A stretch of DNA of 64,000 bases, taken from Bacteroidaceae bacterium (GTDB taxonomy: Bacteria > Bacteroidota > Bacteroidia > Bacteroidales > Bacteroidaceae). Position 1 is the stretch's first letter. Each line of letters opens with the position of its first letter. The notes under the pieces were generated by a model. It did not search any database. It saw only the letters and a list, made by a program, of their open reading frames with translations, and was not told where the DNA came from. This document shows positions 1-8,110 of the stretch, piece after piece. The DNA is taken from contig JAFYQQ010000020.1 in assembly GCA_017559845.1 (NCBI GenBank), positions 1 to 64,000 of the forward strand, in the 5' to 3' direction. A program made the translations under genes and the position numbers.

Positions 1-60
1 AAACACATTTAGTGCTTCTTCTACGGCCAAGTTCGCCCCCTCTATGGGGAGACTTGAAAG

Positions 61-345
61 ATGAGTTGTGAGCAATGAGTTGTGAGAGATGAGTTAGAAC
101 TGAAGATTCTTTTCTCACGCAAATCTCGCCAATCCCGCCAAAGGTTTAGAACAATTTCGTGAGATTCGTGGGATTCGCGTGAGACTATAATCCCATGTGT
201 TATCTCCGGACGCTGCACGCAGACGTCCCTACCCCCTCACTACTCATCACTCATTACTCACTGCCCCAAAAACTGTTCTTATGTCAAATCTCATCGCTCA
301 CAACTCATTGCTCATAACTCAAAATCTGTCGCATTGGTGTCATCT
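61..345. repeat. Low-complexity tracts plus composite repeat, copy 1
   Basis: No credible gene is seen in 1-765. This part holds short-word tracts based on ATGAGTTGTGAG (61-98) and CTCATCACTCA (about 239-320). Between them, at about 115-240, lies the first copy of a composite repeat: AATCTCGCC, a 'GTGAGATTCG' block, then GGACGCTGCACGCAGACGTC and a CCCTACCCCC end. The same unit recurs at 550-660, inverted at 38391-38515, and partly at 38519-38560. Small reading frames here have no recognisable protein features and follow the repeat, so I do not call them genes. Confidence 0.8.
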
Positions 346-384
346 GCGTGCCATTATTAAACGGAGAGCGGTGAACGAAAAAAC

Positions 385-551
385 GCAATGCTGTGCGTGG
401 GCAAAGACAATGCGGTGCGTGAACGGATGCAATGCGGTGACTTTATCCAGACACCGCATTGGCTTTTCAGAGCAGATATACTGCATGGGCCGATGCAGAT
501 ATACTGCAACGGCTGTAGAAGATATCTAAACGGGCAACGCAGTACTACTGC
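385..551. repeat. 22/23-bp periodic palindrome array (array A)
   Basis: The words GCAATG/ACAATG start at 385, 407 and 429, exactly 22 bp apart. They end in a hairpin (CAATGCGGTG at 430-439 pairing with CACCGCATTG at 452-461). The array continues as palindromes centred near 478, 501, 523 and 545 (two GCAGATATACTGC copies, AGATATCT, GCAGTACTACTGC), spaced about 22-23 bp. The block from 460 to 485 is identical to 38771-38796, so this array is homologous to the one upstream of the GH92 gene. Confidence 0.75.
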
Positions 552-660
552 CAATCCCGCCAAAGGCTTAGAACAAATTCGTGAGATTCGCGGGATTCGC
601 GTGAGGTTATAACCCCATGTGCTCTCTTCGGACGCTGCACGCAACGTCCCTACCCCCTAA
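550..660. repeat. Composite repeat, copy 2
   Basis: Second copy of the unit at 115-240. It runs CCAATCCCGCCAAAGG, the GTGAGATTCG block, ATAACCCCATGTG, CGGACGCTGCACGC and CCCTACCCCC. Together with 669-717 it matches the reverse complement of 38335-38515, so the repeat and the adjoining REP-like hairpin form one larger mobile or amplified unit. Confidence 0.8.
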
Positions 661-668
661 TCGCTCTG

Positions 669-717
669 TTACGGCGAATATGTATTCGCTATTTCTGAGT
701 ATAAGTGTCTGTGGCCC
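669..717 (+). repeat. REP-like two-hairpin element
   Basis: A perfect stem GCGAATA (674-680) / TATTCGC (683-689) is followed by TGAGTATAAG (696-705) and a weaker second hairpin. The same layout, including TGAGTATAAG, occurs in the left REP of the RAYT gene at 57549-57602, and the inverse copy is at 38335-38384. I infer that it is a non-autonomous member of the RAYT's REP family. Confidence 0.6.
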
Positions 718-765
718 AACAACAGAAGATATGTTCTTCTTTCGAAAAAACTCACGGTTCATTGC

Positions 766-1302
766 TCAGAAACTGGGTTCGGCAGCGCCTTTCTGATATT
801 CCGTCCAACCATCATTGTTGCTGAGCATGAGGCCAAAGATGCGAAGACGGTTTTCATTGACAAAGTTGAAAAGGGCATTGTGGCTATAGGCGGTGTACTG
901 GCTGCCATTACCCTCATATCCAGCATAAAGGATGATTCTGTCATGGCCGACGCCCTGTTCGTCCCGCTCCCAACGCAGACGCCATGTGCCGGAAAACGTA
1001 CCATTGAATTCTTCCACTTCCTCCCAGTCGGTATAACGCTCTACGCCATCAATGGTGACAAGCCGTCGGGTATGCAACTTTCTCATTCCACTCAGCTTGC
1101 CATCGGGCTGGAACGTGAGACATTCGAAATAGCGCAACTTTTCGCCCAACTGTTCGACATGCCAAGTGCCGGCAAGAAGCGGGGCATAGCGTTGCTGCAG
1201 CTGTTCTGTCTTCTCATGCGCTTCCGGATCGGCATATTCCGGTTCATTGTAGCAGGACATGAAGACGATGGAAAAGAGCAGTAATAAGGTGAAATGTTTC
1301 AT
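766..1302 (-). CDS. Lipocalin-like lipoprotein, unknown function
   Basis: A 178-residue protein. The start at 1302 (MKHFTLLLLF) gives a clean lipoprotein signal peptide with a lipobox ending in Cys (FMSC). An upstream in-frame ATG at 1365 would overlap the preceding gene and bury the signal, so I reject it. After the acylated Cys the chain has the pattern 'LAGTWHVEQL... LTFQPDGKL... GTFSGTWRLRW', with repeated GTW strands typical of lipocalin-like/calycin beta-barrels in Bacteroidetes. Ligand and role cannot be read from sequence. It sits 52 bp downstream of the EnvC-like gene on the same strand, probably as the last gene of that operon, which would fit an envelope job. Confidence 0.7.
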   Translation of the reverse strand: MKHFTLLLLFSIVFMSCYNEPEYADPEAHEKTEQLQQRYAPLLAGTWHVEQLGEKLRYFECLTFQPDGKLSGMRKLHTRRLVTIDGVERYTDWEEVEEFNGTFSGTWRLRWERDEQGVGHDRIILYAGYEGNGSQYTAYSHNALFNFVNENRLRIFGLMLSNNDGWTEYQKGAAEPSF

Positions 1303-1354
1303 GATGACTTTGTGTTTATGATTTGACCAATTATGCGGAGCTGACAACGGGACA

Positions 1355-2671
1355 TCATCTTCCAATCCAATGTTCGGGGTTCAGCTTGGCGGTTTCCTTA
1401 CGCAACTGGAAGTGGAGGACATAGTTGCCCTGCCCGTCATTGGCCACGGTGCCCACTATGTCGCGGGCGCTGACGGTCTCCCCCTTGCGCACCGTTACGG
1501 AAGAGAGGTTGCAATAGACCGAAATGTAGCTGCCATGACGGATGAGCACGTTCTGGGTGCCACCAAACTGGAACACCGCCGTGACCTGACCGTCGAACAC
1601 ACAACGTGCCCGCGCCCCAGCCTGACCGACAAAGTTGGTGCCCTTGTTGTCAAGACGGACATTCTTGAGACCGCTGACCTGATAGGTGCCGAAATGGTTG
1701 CCAATCATATAGGGACCGGTGATGGGTACGGGCAAGCGTCCCTTATTCTGCACGAAGGAGCCGTTCAGCTTGCGGTCCTGGGCCGTAAGCCATGACTTGC
1801 CGTCCTTGGGCACAGGGGATTTGGAGGATGTCTCATTTTTGGCGGTTTCACCGGTCTTTCCCTTGTTCTGTTTCTTTTGCGCAGCAGCCTTCTTGCGTGC
1901 CTCTTCCTCGGCTCGTTTGCGTGCCTGCTCAATCTCGTAGGCGATGAGCGCATCAATCTGCTTGTCCAAGGAAGCCAGTTGTTTCTGCTGGTCTGCCACC
2001 TTCCCGGCCAGGCCTTTCTCCTTCTTCTTGAGTCCGTCCACGTCCTTCTGCTTCTGAATCTGCTGCATGTTCAGTTCCTTGCGCTGTTTCATCACTTCTT
2101 GCAAAAGGGTGTTCATGCGGCTCTTGGCATCAAGCAGTTTGTTCTGCGCCTCAAGCACTTCCACCTGGCGTTGGAGTATCTGCTCGCCCAGGTTCTTCTG
2201 GTAAACGGCATAGTCCTTGGCATATCGCGCACGGCGGAACATCTGCATGAAGGTTTCGGAAGAAAGTATAAAGAGCAGGGGACTGGTCTTCTGCCTGTGG
2301 TTACGCATATAACGGACAGACATGCGGAAGCGTTCCTTCTTTTCCTGCAGTCGGCGGTTCATGCGTGCGATGTCGGCCTGGAGCTTTTCTATCCGCACAG
2401 CCAATTTATCAATCTCGCCCTCCAACTTATGGATGTGCGCCACACGGTCTTCAAGCTGTTTGCCTATCTCTTGAAGGTCTTGCTGACCGGTCTTGACCTG
2501 TTTTTTTGTGGCCTGGAGGTCTTGCTGTGATTTCTTAAGGCTTTTCTGGAGTTCCGTCTTCTGACGTTTGAGTGCCTTTACCTTCTTGCTTTCCTGTCCC
2601 ATGACAAAAAGGGGACACAGAAGCAAGAGCAAAAGGAGCAACCTGTTCTTCAGAAAAGGGGACTGCATCAT
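1355..2671 (-). CDS. EnvC-like murein hydrolase activator (degenerate M23 domain)
   Basis: A 438-residue exported protein. A signal peptide (about 1-25, ending VMGQ) leads into a long charged coiled coil (about 28-260), a Lys/Ala-rich linker and a C-terminal LytM/M23 fold (about 320-438). In active M23 enzymes the zinc ligands lie in HxxxD and HxH motifs. Here the equivalents read NKGTNF and YVLHFQ, so at least the first His, the Asp and the first His of HxH are replaced. Coiled coil plus dead LytM is the EnvC architecture, whose members activate amidases at the septum rather than cut peptidoglycan. The start overlaps the stop of the DUF4292 gene by 4 bp (ATGA), implying translational coupling. 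The role is known for the family; it is inferred here. Confidence 0.85.
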   Translation of the reverse strand: MMQSPFLKNRLLLLLLLLCPLFVMGQESKKVKALKRQKTELQKSLKKSQQDLQATKKQVKTGQQDLQEIGKQLEDRVAHIHKLEGEIDKLAVRIEKLQADIARMNRRLQEKKERFRMSVRYMRNHRQKTSPLLFILSSETFMQMFRRARYAKDYAVYQKNLGEQILQRQVEVLEAQNKLLDAKSRMNTLLQEVMKQRKELNMQQIQKQKDVDGLKKKEKGLAGKVADQQKQLASLDKQIDALIAYEIEQARKRAEEEARKKAAAQKKQNKGKTGETAKNETSSKSPVPKDGKSWLTAQDRKLNGSFVQNKGRLPVPITGPYMIGNHFGTYQVSGLKNVRLDNKGTNFVGQAGARARCVFDGQVTAVFQFGGTQNVLIRHGSYISVYCNLSSVTVRKGETVSARDIVGTVANDGQGNYVLHFQLRKETAKLNPEHWIGR

Positions 2672-3516
2672 TCGGCAAGGGTCATTATCTTATTCAGAAT
2701 CAAATCCAGGGGAATCTCCTGGTACTTGTCGTTCAATCGGGTACGAGTTTCCCATCCGTCGCTCTGCTTGAGATTGTTCAACATGAGGGAAAGGGTAATG
2801 GGCTTGGAGGTAAAATGAAAGGCCATTTCCATTTTACCGGGAAACATTCCTTCCTCGAACTTCCGGAAGTTGGAATAGGTCCAGTCCATCACCTTATTGT
2901 CTGTGCCGGACAATGGAGAGACACGGGTGTGACCGACAAGCGCATCCTGGGCATTGACCACAAACGTGAGCAGCATGCGGTCGGAGTAGTCATTGAGGAG
3001 AAGAATGCGGTCATCCTGCTGCGCGGCCTTGAAGTCAGATTCGGAAGGAGCCTCACCCTTATCGCCAAAGAGAAAGAGTTCGTTCCAGAACAAGGACTGG
3101 AAGGTATAAAAATCTATGCCTGAAGTGCGGAAAAAGTCCACTTCATCATAGGTTTTCTTTACATAACGGTTGTTCATGCGGTCCAGCACAAGGAAATATT
3201 CCGGGGTGAGTTCCAGACGGCCCACCTCGAGCAAGCCCAAGGCCACCAGAGAAATCTGCACCACATCGTTGCGCTTCATCCTGAGATTACCGCTTACAGA
3301 GGCTTCCTTATCACCCATCGTGAGGGTAAGGTTTATCTTGGAAGAGACACTTTCCGCCAGCAGGCGCTGTGCATTGGTCTGGTCTACGATTCGAATGTCG
3401 GTGGGCACGGCATCAGAAGGGAAATTGCTGTCCAGCTGAGCCGTCTTGCGTGCCTTGCGGCAACCGGTCAAGGCCACAAGCACCATGATGAGAATCCATA
3501 TCTTGCTGTACTTCAT
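2668..3516 (-). CDS. DUF4292 family lipoprotein
   Basis: A 282-residue protein with a lipoprotein signal peptide (MKYSKIWILIMVLVALTGC, Cys at 19). The body is beta-rich ('LTLTMGDKEASVSGNLRMKRNDVVQISL', 'GLLEVGRLELTPEYFLVLDRMNNRYVKKTY') and matches what I know of the Bacteroidetes DUF4292 family, which resembles outer-membrane lipoprotein carrier folds such as LolA/LolB. It lies between the TPR gene (20-bp gap) and the EnvC-like gene (4-bp overlap), an arrangement common in Bacteroidales. A role in envelope assembly is likely but not shown. A LolB-like function would be inference only. Confidence 0.75.
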   Translation of the reverse strand: MKYSKIWILIMVLVALTGCRKARKTAQLDSNFPSDAVPTDIRIVDQTNAQRLLAESVSSKINLTLTMGDKEASVSGNLRMKRNDVVQISLVALGLLEVGRLELTPEYFLVLDRMNNRYVKKTYDEVDFFRTSGIDFYTFQSLFWNELFLFGDKGEAPSESDFKAAQQDDRILLLNDYSDRMLLTFVVNAQDALVGHTRVSPLSGTDNKVMDWTYSNFRKFEEGMFPGKMEMAFHFTSKPITLSLMLNNLKQSDGWETRTRLNDKYQEIPLDLILNKIMTLAE

Positions 3517-3536
3517 GTCGTATATGAGTTTCTATG

Positions 3537-5270
3537 CTATTTGATGTATTTCTTCTTTCGTATTTTCTTGGGAAGCCGCTCTGTGGTGGTATCGTCGGCT
3601 TTCATCAAAGCGATGTTCCAAAGCCAAACCGCAGTCTGGCGGTCACCGGTCATGAAATAGATGTCGCCGGCGTGTTCTATGACATTGCCCTGCAAGTCCT
3701 TGTTGTTCATGAGTTCGTCCTCGTCGCTCTCGGGACTGACCACACGGTCAATGTAGATGCGCGCGCCGTTATAGTCGCCTTTCTTGAACAAGATCCATGC
3801 ATAGGTGTCCAGGTATGTGCGGTTGGCGGGTTCTTTCTTTACGGTGCGGTAGCTCATTTCCTCTGCCTGGTCCAGACGCTCGTTGCGCAAGGACAGATAA
3901 TAGGCATAATTGTTGAGACAGGAAAGGTTGTCTTCCTTGTAGACCAAAGAAGAATCATAAGCGGCAAACGCGTCTTCTGCTCTTCCCTGCTCATAATAAA
4001 GGTCGCCAAGGATGGAGAACATCTCGGACACCTCGTCCGGATTGACATTGTCCCCCTTGATGCGTACACCCTGGTTGAAGGCGTCAATGGCTTCTGTCTT
4101 TCGGCTCTGCTGGTACAAGGAAAGCCCCAAATAGAAATGATAGGTAAGGTTGTCGGGATAATAATTGACAGCCTGACGGCAAAGGTTCTCTATTGCCCGG
4201 TAATCATTGCCGCTGGCATAATACTGAATCAGCATTGACATGGCCATACGGTCATCCGGCTCCACCTGCAACACATTCTGCAAAGCCTGCGCAATTTCCT
4301 CATCGGGGGCATTGTTCTTTATCAGATAGGCCGCCTTAAGTTCCAGAATGTTGGCTGTTTTTTGCGGAGTTGCCAGAATGCGGTCAAACGCCTTCAGTAC
4401 GTTCTGACGCAGAGAACTGTCGGACTGCGCCTCCACTATATAATCGGAAAGCAGGGTTTCCTGCAACTGAACGGAAGAAGACTCGGAAAACAAAAGAGAA
4501 TCTCGCAGAAAATGATAATATGCTTTGTCGGGCTGGGCCTTGTAATATGCGACCAAAGAAAGCTGAAGGTTCATGTTGGCGGGTTCGACACGGGCCACCT
4601 CGTCAAACAAAGCCTTGGCCTGAAGGGAGTCGCCCACCAGCAAATACTGGTTGGCCATGAGGAGTTTGCAATTCTGGTCATAAGGAAACTCCTCGCAAAG
4701 CTTGCGAAGTTCGGAGAAAGCCTCATCCTGGCGTTCCATATCCATCAGCAAGGAAAACTTCTGGGCTGCGAGTTGCGGGCTGTTGCCCTCAAGCGTTTCT
4801 ATGCGGGAAAGGGAAGCAAGAGCCGCGTCCGTGTTCCCCATAGACTTATACAAGGAGAACAGTTGGGAAAGCACATCTGAACGCTTGGTCTGGAGGGAAG
4901 CAAGACGTTCCAATGTCTTTACGGAATTGGGGACATCATTGCGCTCCAGATAAATGGCGGCCAGATATTCATAGAGCCACGGATTGCCCGATTCCTTTTC
5001 TGCCGCCTGCTGCAACAAAGACAAGCCAATGCTGTCTTCCCGCAGATGCAGATAGGACACGCCCAAATTGTAAAGGACAGAGGAGGATTCCTTCTGAATA
5101 CTCAGACAATGACGGTAAAGTTCCATTGCCGAAGCATAATCGCCACTAAGACGGCACTTTTCCGCTTCGGTATAGAAATAATCCAATTTGGTCTGTGCCG
5201 AAACAAGTGCCGGCACACACATCAAGACTGCCAGCAGGAAGGTTCTCCATATCATTGCAACCCCCATCAC
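3537..5270 (-). CDS. Exported tetratricopeptide-repeat protein
   Basis: A 577-residue protein with an N-terminal signal peptide ending VSAQ, then TPR units through most of the length, for example 'DYASAMELYRHCLSIQKESSSVLYNLGVSYLHL' and 'GRAEDAFAAYDSSLVYKEDNLSCLNNYAYYLSL'. The C-terminus is strongly basic (LPKKIRKKKYIK). TPRs form a superhelical protein-binding scaffold, and no catalytic domain is visible. The gene starts 3 bp after dut and precedes the DUF4292 and EnvC-like genes, suggesting a periplasmic or outer-membrane assembly factor. The start could also be the ATG at 5255, which gives a shorter signal peptide (MIWRTFLL). Confidence 0.8.
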   Translation of the reverse strand: MMGVAMIWRTFLLAVLMCVPALVSAQTKLDYFYTEAEKCRLSGDYASAMELYRHCLSIQKESSSVLYNLGVSYLHLREDSIGLSLLQQAAEKESGNPWLYEYLAAIYLERNDVPNSVKTLERLASLQTKRSDVLSQLFSLYKSMGNTDAALASLSRIETLEGNSPQLAAQKFSLLMDMERQDEAFSELRKLCEEFPYDQNCKLLMANQYLLVGDSLQAKALFDEVARVEPANMNLQLSLVAYYKAQPDKAYYHFLRDSLLFSESSSVQLQETLLSDYIVEAQSDSSLRQNVLKAFDRILATPQKTANILELKAAYLIKNNAPDEEIAQALQNVLQVEPDDRMAMSMLIQYYASGNDYRAIENLCRQAVNYYPDNLTYHFYLGLSLYQQSRKTEAIDAFNQGVRIKGDNVNPDEVSEMFSILGDLYYEQGRAEDAFAAYDSSLVYKEDNLSCLNNYAYYLSLRNERLDQAEEMSYRTVKKEPANRTYLDTYAWILFKKGDYNGARIYIDRVVSPESDEDELMNNKDLQGNVIEHAGDIYFMTGDRQTAVWLWNIALMKADDTTTERLPKKIRKKKYIK

Positions 5271-5273
5271 CGT

Positions 5274-5708
5274 TTATTGCATTCCGCTGTGACCGAATCC
5301 GCCTTCGCCACGTTCTGTCTGGTCAAGACTTTCAACCGCTTCAAATTCGGCCTGTTCGTAGGCTGCAATCACCAGCTGGGCAATGCGCTCGCCATCATTG
5401 ATGACAAAACTATCCTGAGACAAGTTGATCAGGATGACTCCAATCTCGCCGCGATAATCCGCATCAATTGTGCCAGGAGCGTTGAGAACCGTGATGCCGC
5501 GCTTCAATGCCAATCCGCTTCGGGGGCGAACCTGGGCCTCGTAACCCTGCGGAAGAGCTATGCGCAAACCGGTGGGGACAAGGCAGCGCTGCATGGGCTG
5601 CAGTTTGAGGGGAGCGTCCAGATTGGCTCTCAAATCCAAACCGGCAGACATGGGGGTGGCATACTCTGGAAGGGGATGATGACTGGTATTGACTATCTTG
5701 ATTTTCAT
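5274..5708 (-). CDS. dut: dUTP diphosphatase
   Basis: Hydrolyses dUTP to dUMP and diphosphate, keeping uracil out of DNA and supplying dTMP synthesis. At 144 residues it is the usual size of a trimeric dUTPase. All five motifs are present: SAGLDLRA (21-28), RPRSGLA (61-67), [15 protein letters not shown] (76-90, with the catalytic-water Asp), GERIAQLV (106-113) and the Gly-rich [10 protein letters not shown] (133-142) that closes over the active site. It lies 36 bp downstream of the dGTPase gene, so two dNTP-cleaning enzymes are adjacent and probably co-transcribed. Confidence 0.96.
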   Translation of the reverse strand: MKIKIVNTSHHPLPEYATPMSAGLDLRANLDAPLKLQPMQRCLVPTGLRIALPQGYEAQVRPRSGLALKRGITVLNAPGTIDADYRGEIGVILINLSQDSFVINDGERIAQLVIAAYEQAEFEAVESLDQTERGEGGFGHSGMQ

Positions 5709-5725
5709 ATTGAAGGGTGTTTAAG

Positions 5726-5752
5726 AATTATACCTTATTATATATTATAATG
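5726..5752 (-). other. AT-rich spacer motif (TAATAAGGTATA type), copy 1
   Basis: Read in the direction of transcription, the dgt-dut junction contains ATATATAATAAGGTATAA. It includes the dgt stop codon. Closely similar sense-oriented sequence occurs in the ftsI-murE spacer (15815-15845) and just after pnp (35800-35822), with a weaker version in the ftsA-ftsZ spacer (25888-25915). The function is unknown. It may be an mRNA feature because all copies share the orientation of the genes. Confidence 0.45.
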
Positions 5753-7109
5753 TGGGAATGCTCATTCCGTTGACTTTGCGATACATGTCCATGGCATAGA
5801 CATCGGTCATACCGGAAATATAATCCAGCACAGCCATCAGGCGGCCATATAGCGTGGGAGCCTTGATGTCATACTGCGGACTGACTCTGTTTATCAGCAA
5901 CTGGGAGAAGGCTTTGTTGGAATGTGTTACGGCGTGCACCATCATATCTACCAAGGCAAGCATGACCTGGAAACCGGCAATCTCAATGTCCACAACTTCC
6001 TTGCAATGGTAGATCTTGGCAACGGCCACCTGACAGCACTTCTCATAAGCCTTTCGGGGTGTATCGCTGATATGGCGGATGAGACAACCCTCGAATGTAC
6101 CAAAAAGGATGGCTTCCTCATTGCGGACAAAGACCTGCACGCATTCGTTTTCCAAGCAATTGATGACACAAGAGCGCAGATATACAATCTGCTCGTTGAT
6201 GTCATCGAGCATGGACATACGTTCATTGATGTGATGCTGTTCCTCTGCGCTGAAGAAATCCAGCAACAGGCGCTTGGTCTCTTCTGTGGTGAGAATCTTG
6301 AGCTTATGCGCGTCTTCAATGTCCATAACCTGATAACAGATATCATCCGCTGCCTCAACCAGATAGACCAAAGGATAGCGCACATAACGATACGAACCTT
6401 CAGGGGATTCCAACGGGATTATGCCTAATTCGTTTGCAATGCGTTTAAAGATTTCCACATCATCACGAAAGAACCCGAACTTGTGCTTGTCTTTAGAAAG
6501 ATCGGATGTATAAGGATACTTCACAATGCTTGCCAACGTACTGTAAGTCATGACAAAACCACCGGGACGGCGACCCAAGAAGTGATGTGCAAGAAGACGG
6601 AACGCATTGGCATTTCCCTCAAAATTGATCAAGTCGCTCCATTGCTCGGGCGTCAGCCTGTCTCCGGTTTCCGGGCAAACGTAATCACGCAGATACAATC
6701 CTTTTCCTTCGCTGAAATATGTACCAATTGCCCGTTCTCCACTATGTCCGAAAGGAGGGTTTCCCAAATCATGAGCCAAACAGGCCGTACTGACAATGCT
6801 TCCAAGTTCAGACAAATGGGTGTCCGCCAAGTGGGGATGAAGCGCAAGCAGTTTGCGGCTTACATCATTACCCAGACTACGCCCCACGCTGCTGACTTCC
6901 AGACTATGCGTCAAACGGTTATGGACAAAAATGCTGCCGGGCAAAGGGAAAACCTGGGTCTTGTTCTGAAGACGTCTGAAAGGGGCAGAAAAGATAATAC
7001 GGTCATAATCGCGCTGAAATTCTGTACGGTCATCCTTGCTCTGCGGCTGGTTTTCCTGCCCCAGACGCTTGTTGGACAAGAGCTGCTCCCAATTCATCTT
7101 CATCTTCAA
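5745..7109 (-). CDS. dgt: HD-domain dNTP triphosphohydrolase (dGTPase-like)
   Basis: A 454-residue enzyme of the dGTPase/SAMHD1-like HD family, which splits dNTPs into deoxynucleoside and triphosphate. The N-terminus has the family pattern 'RTEFQRDYDRIIFSAPFRRLQNKTQVFPL'. The metal-binding residues are visible as H68 (HNRLTHSLEV) and H113-D114 (CLAHDLGNPPFGHSGE), with a later Asp near 'EAADDICYQVMDIEDA'. The gene is 6 bp after glsB and upstream of dut. Substrate preference (dGTP versus other dNTPs) cannot be decided from sequence. The ATG at 7097 (MNWEQLL) is a plausible alternative start. Confidence 0.88.
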   Translation of the reverse strand: MKMKMNWEQLLSNKRLGQENQPQSKDDRTEFQRDYDRIIFSAPFRRLQNKTQVFPLPGSIFVHNRLTHSLEVSSVGRSLGNDVSRKLLALHPHLADTHLSELGSIVSTACLAHDLGNPPFGHSGERAIGTYFSEGKGLYLRDYVCPETGDRLTPEQWSDLINFEGNANAFRLLAHHFLGRRPGGFVMTYSTLASIVKYPYTSDLSKDKHKFGFFRDDVEIFKRIANELGIIPLESPEGSYRYVRYPLVYLVEAADDICYQVMDIEDAHKLKILTTEETKRLLLDFFSAEEQHHINERMSMLDDINEQIVYLRSCVINCLENECVQVFVRNEEAILFGTFEGCLIRHISDTPRKAYEKCCQVAVAKIYHCKEVVDIEIAGFQVMLALVDMMVHAVTHSNKAFSQLLINRVSPQYDIKAPTLYGRLMAVLDYISGMTDVYAMDMYRKVNGMSIPTL

Positions 7110-7115
7110 AACCTT

Positions 7116-8102
7116 TTACTTTGACTTATATATCAATTTGTTGGCACCACTGGTTATCTGTACCAATTCGGGATGTTCTTCGGCAAAAGAATCGATATGG
7201 CGCACACGTTTTTCCTCAAGAATCTCATCTACTGCAATCAGGATGCCGGTTTCTTCCACATCGCCAAACTCATCATTGATTGCCGTACCGAAAAGCTTCA
7301 TTGTGGGCGAAAGTCCCATGTAGGCGTTGACCAAAGGAGGAATGTTATAACCCAGATTGCGTACCTCGCGGTTTAGTACACGGTAATCCTGCTTGAAGTC
7401 ATTTCCTGCAAAAAGTTTCTCGAAAACACATTCGTCATGCCACAGGCTAAGTGGTTTCATGGGCAGAATCAACGAATCCGGATCAGAGAAATACACTTTG
7501 AGGAAATAGAGTATCATGTCTCTGGCCAAACGGTCATAACTGGGATACATGGTGAACTTGCCAAAGAAATAACGCACATCGGGCATTATCACGGTAAGTG
7601 CGCCCAAACCGTCCCACAAGTTGTCCAAAGCGAAGAGTCCCTTTGTTCCCATTCGGCTGCTCTGATACTCCAACGTAACAAAGCTTCGGCCCAGCTCTAT
7701 GGTATAAGGCAGGTATTCCCGGACAAACTTTTCGGAAAAACGGAACATGTGGCTTGTGGCCAAAATCGGCTGGCCATTCTCATCCAATTTCACCTCGCTT
7801 CCAAGAAGATAACGATAGCCTCCCAATATTTCCTGAGCCTCGGGATCCCATACGAGGAGTTGTTTGTAAGGATTCTCCATGGTATCAAACTCATCCAGAT
7901 CCATGGACAATCCGGTTCCGCCTCCGGCAGCGCGGAAAGCAATCTCGCGAAGACGTCCCAACTCGCGGACAACATTTGGCGAATCCTGCCACGTAACAAT
8001 ATAAATCTCATTGCCACTCTTATTTGTTGTCCTGAGTTTCTTCTCGGGAGTCAACTCTGACAATAACAATTCACGCGGAATCCTTGGTATGATTTCTTCC
8101 AT
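7116..8102 (-). CDS. glsB: Glycine N-acyltransferase GlsB-like (GNAT fold)
   Basis: A 328-residue member of the OlsB/hemolysin-like N-acyltransferase family ('VRELGRLREIAFRAAGGGTGLSMDLDEFD', 'QLLVWDPEAQEILGGYRYLLG', 'YTIELGRSFVTLEYQS'). In Bacteroides, GlsB attaches a 3-hydroxy fatty acid from acyl-ACP to glycine, the first step of glycine-lipid synthesis, and GlsA then O-acylates the product. The next gene upstream is a GlsA-like acyltransferase separated by only 8 bp, which supports this assignment over an ornithine-lipid role. Cytoplasmic, membrane-associated. Substrate identity rests on known Bacteroides biology and gene pairing, not on residues I can see. Confidence 0.82.
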   Translation of the reverse strand: MEEIIPRIPRELLLSELTPEKKLRTTNKSGNEIYIVTWQDSPNVVRELGRLREIAFRAAGGGTGLSMDLDEFDTMENPYKQLLVWDPEAQEILGGYRYLLGSEVKLDENGQPILATSHMFRFSEKFVREYLPYTIELGRSFVTLEYQSSRMGTKGLFALDNLWDGLGALTVIMPDVRYFFGKFTMYPSYDRLARDMILYFLKVYFSDPDSLILPMKPLSLWHDECVFEKLFAGNDFKQDYRVLNREVRNLGYNIPPLVNAYMGLSPTMKLFGTAINDEFGDVEETGILIAVDEILEEKRVRHIDSFAEEHPELVQITSGANKLIYKSK

Positions 8103-8110
8103 AAAATTCG

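Noticed and set aside
197-644. Open reading frames of about 74-110 residues on both strands
   Set aside because: They run through repeat DNA, have no signal, domain or normal composition, and overlap each other in several frames.
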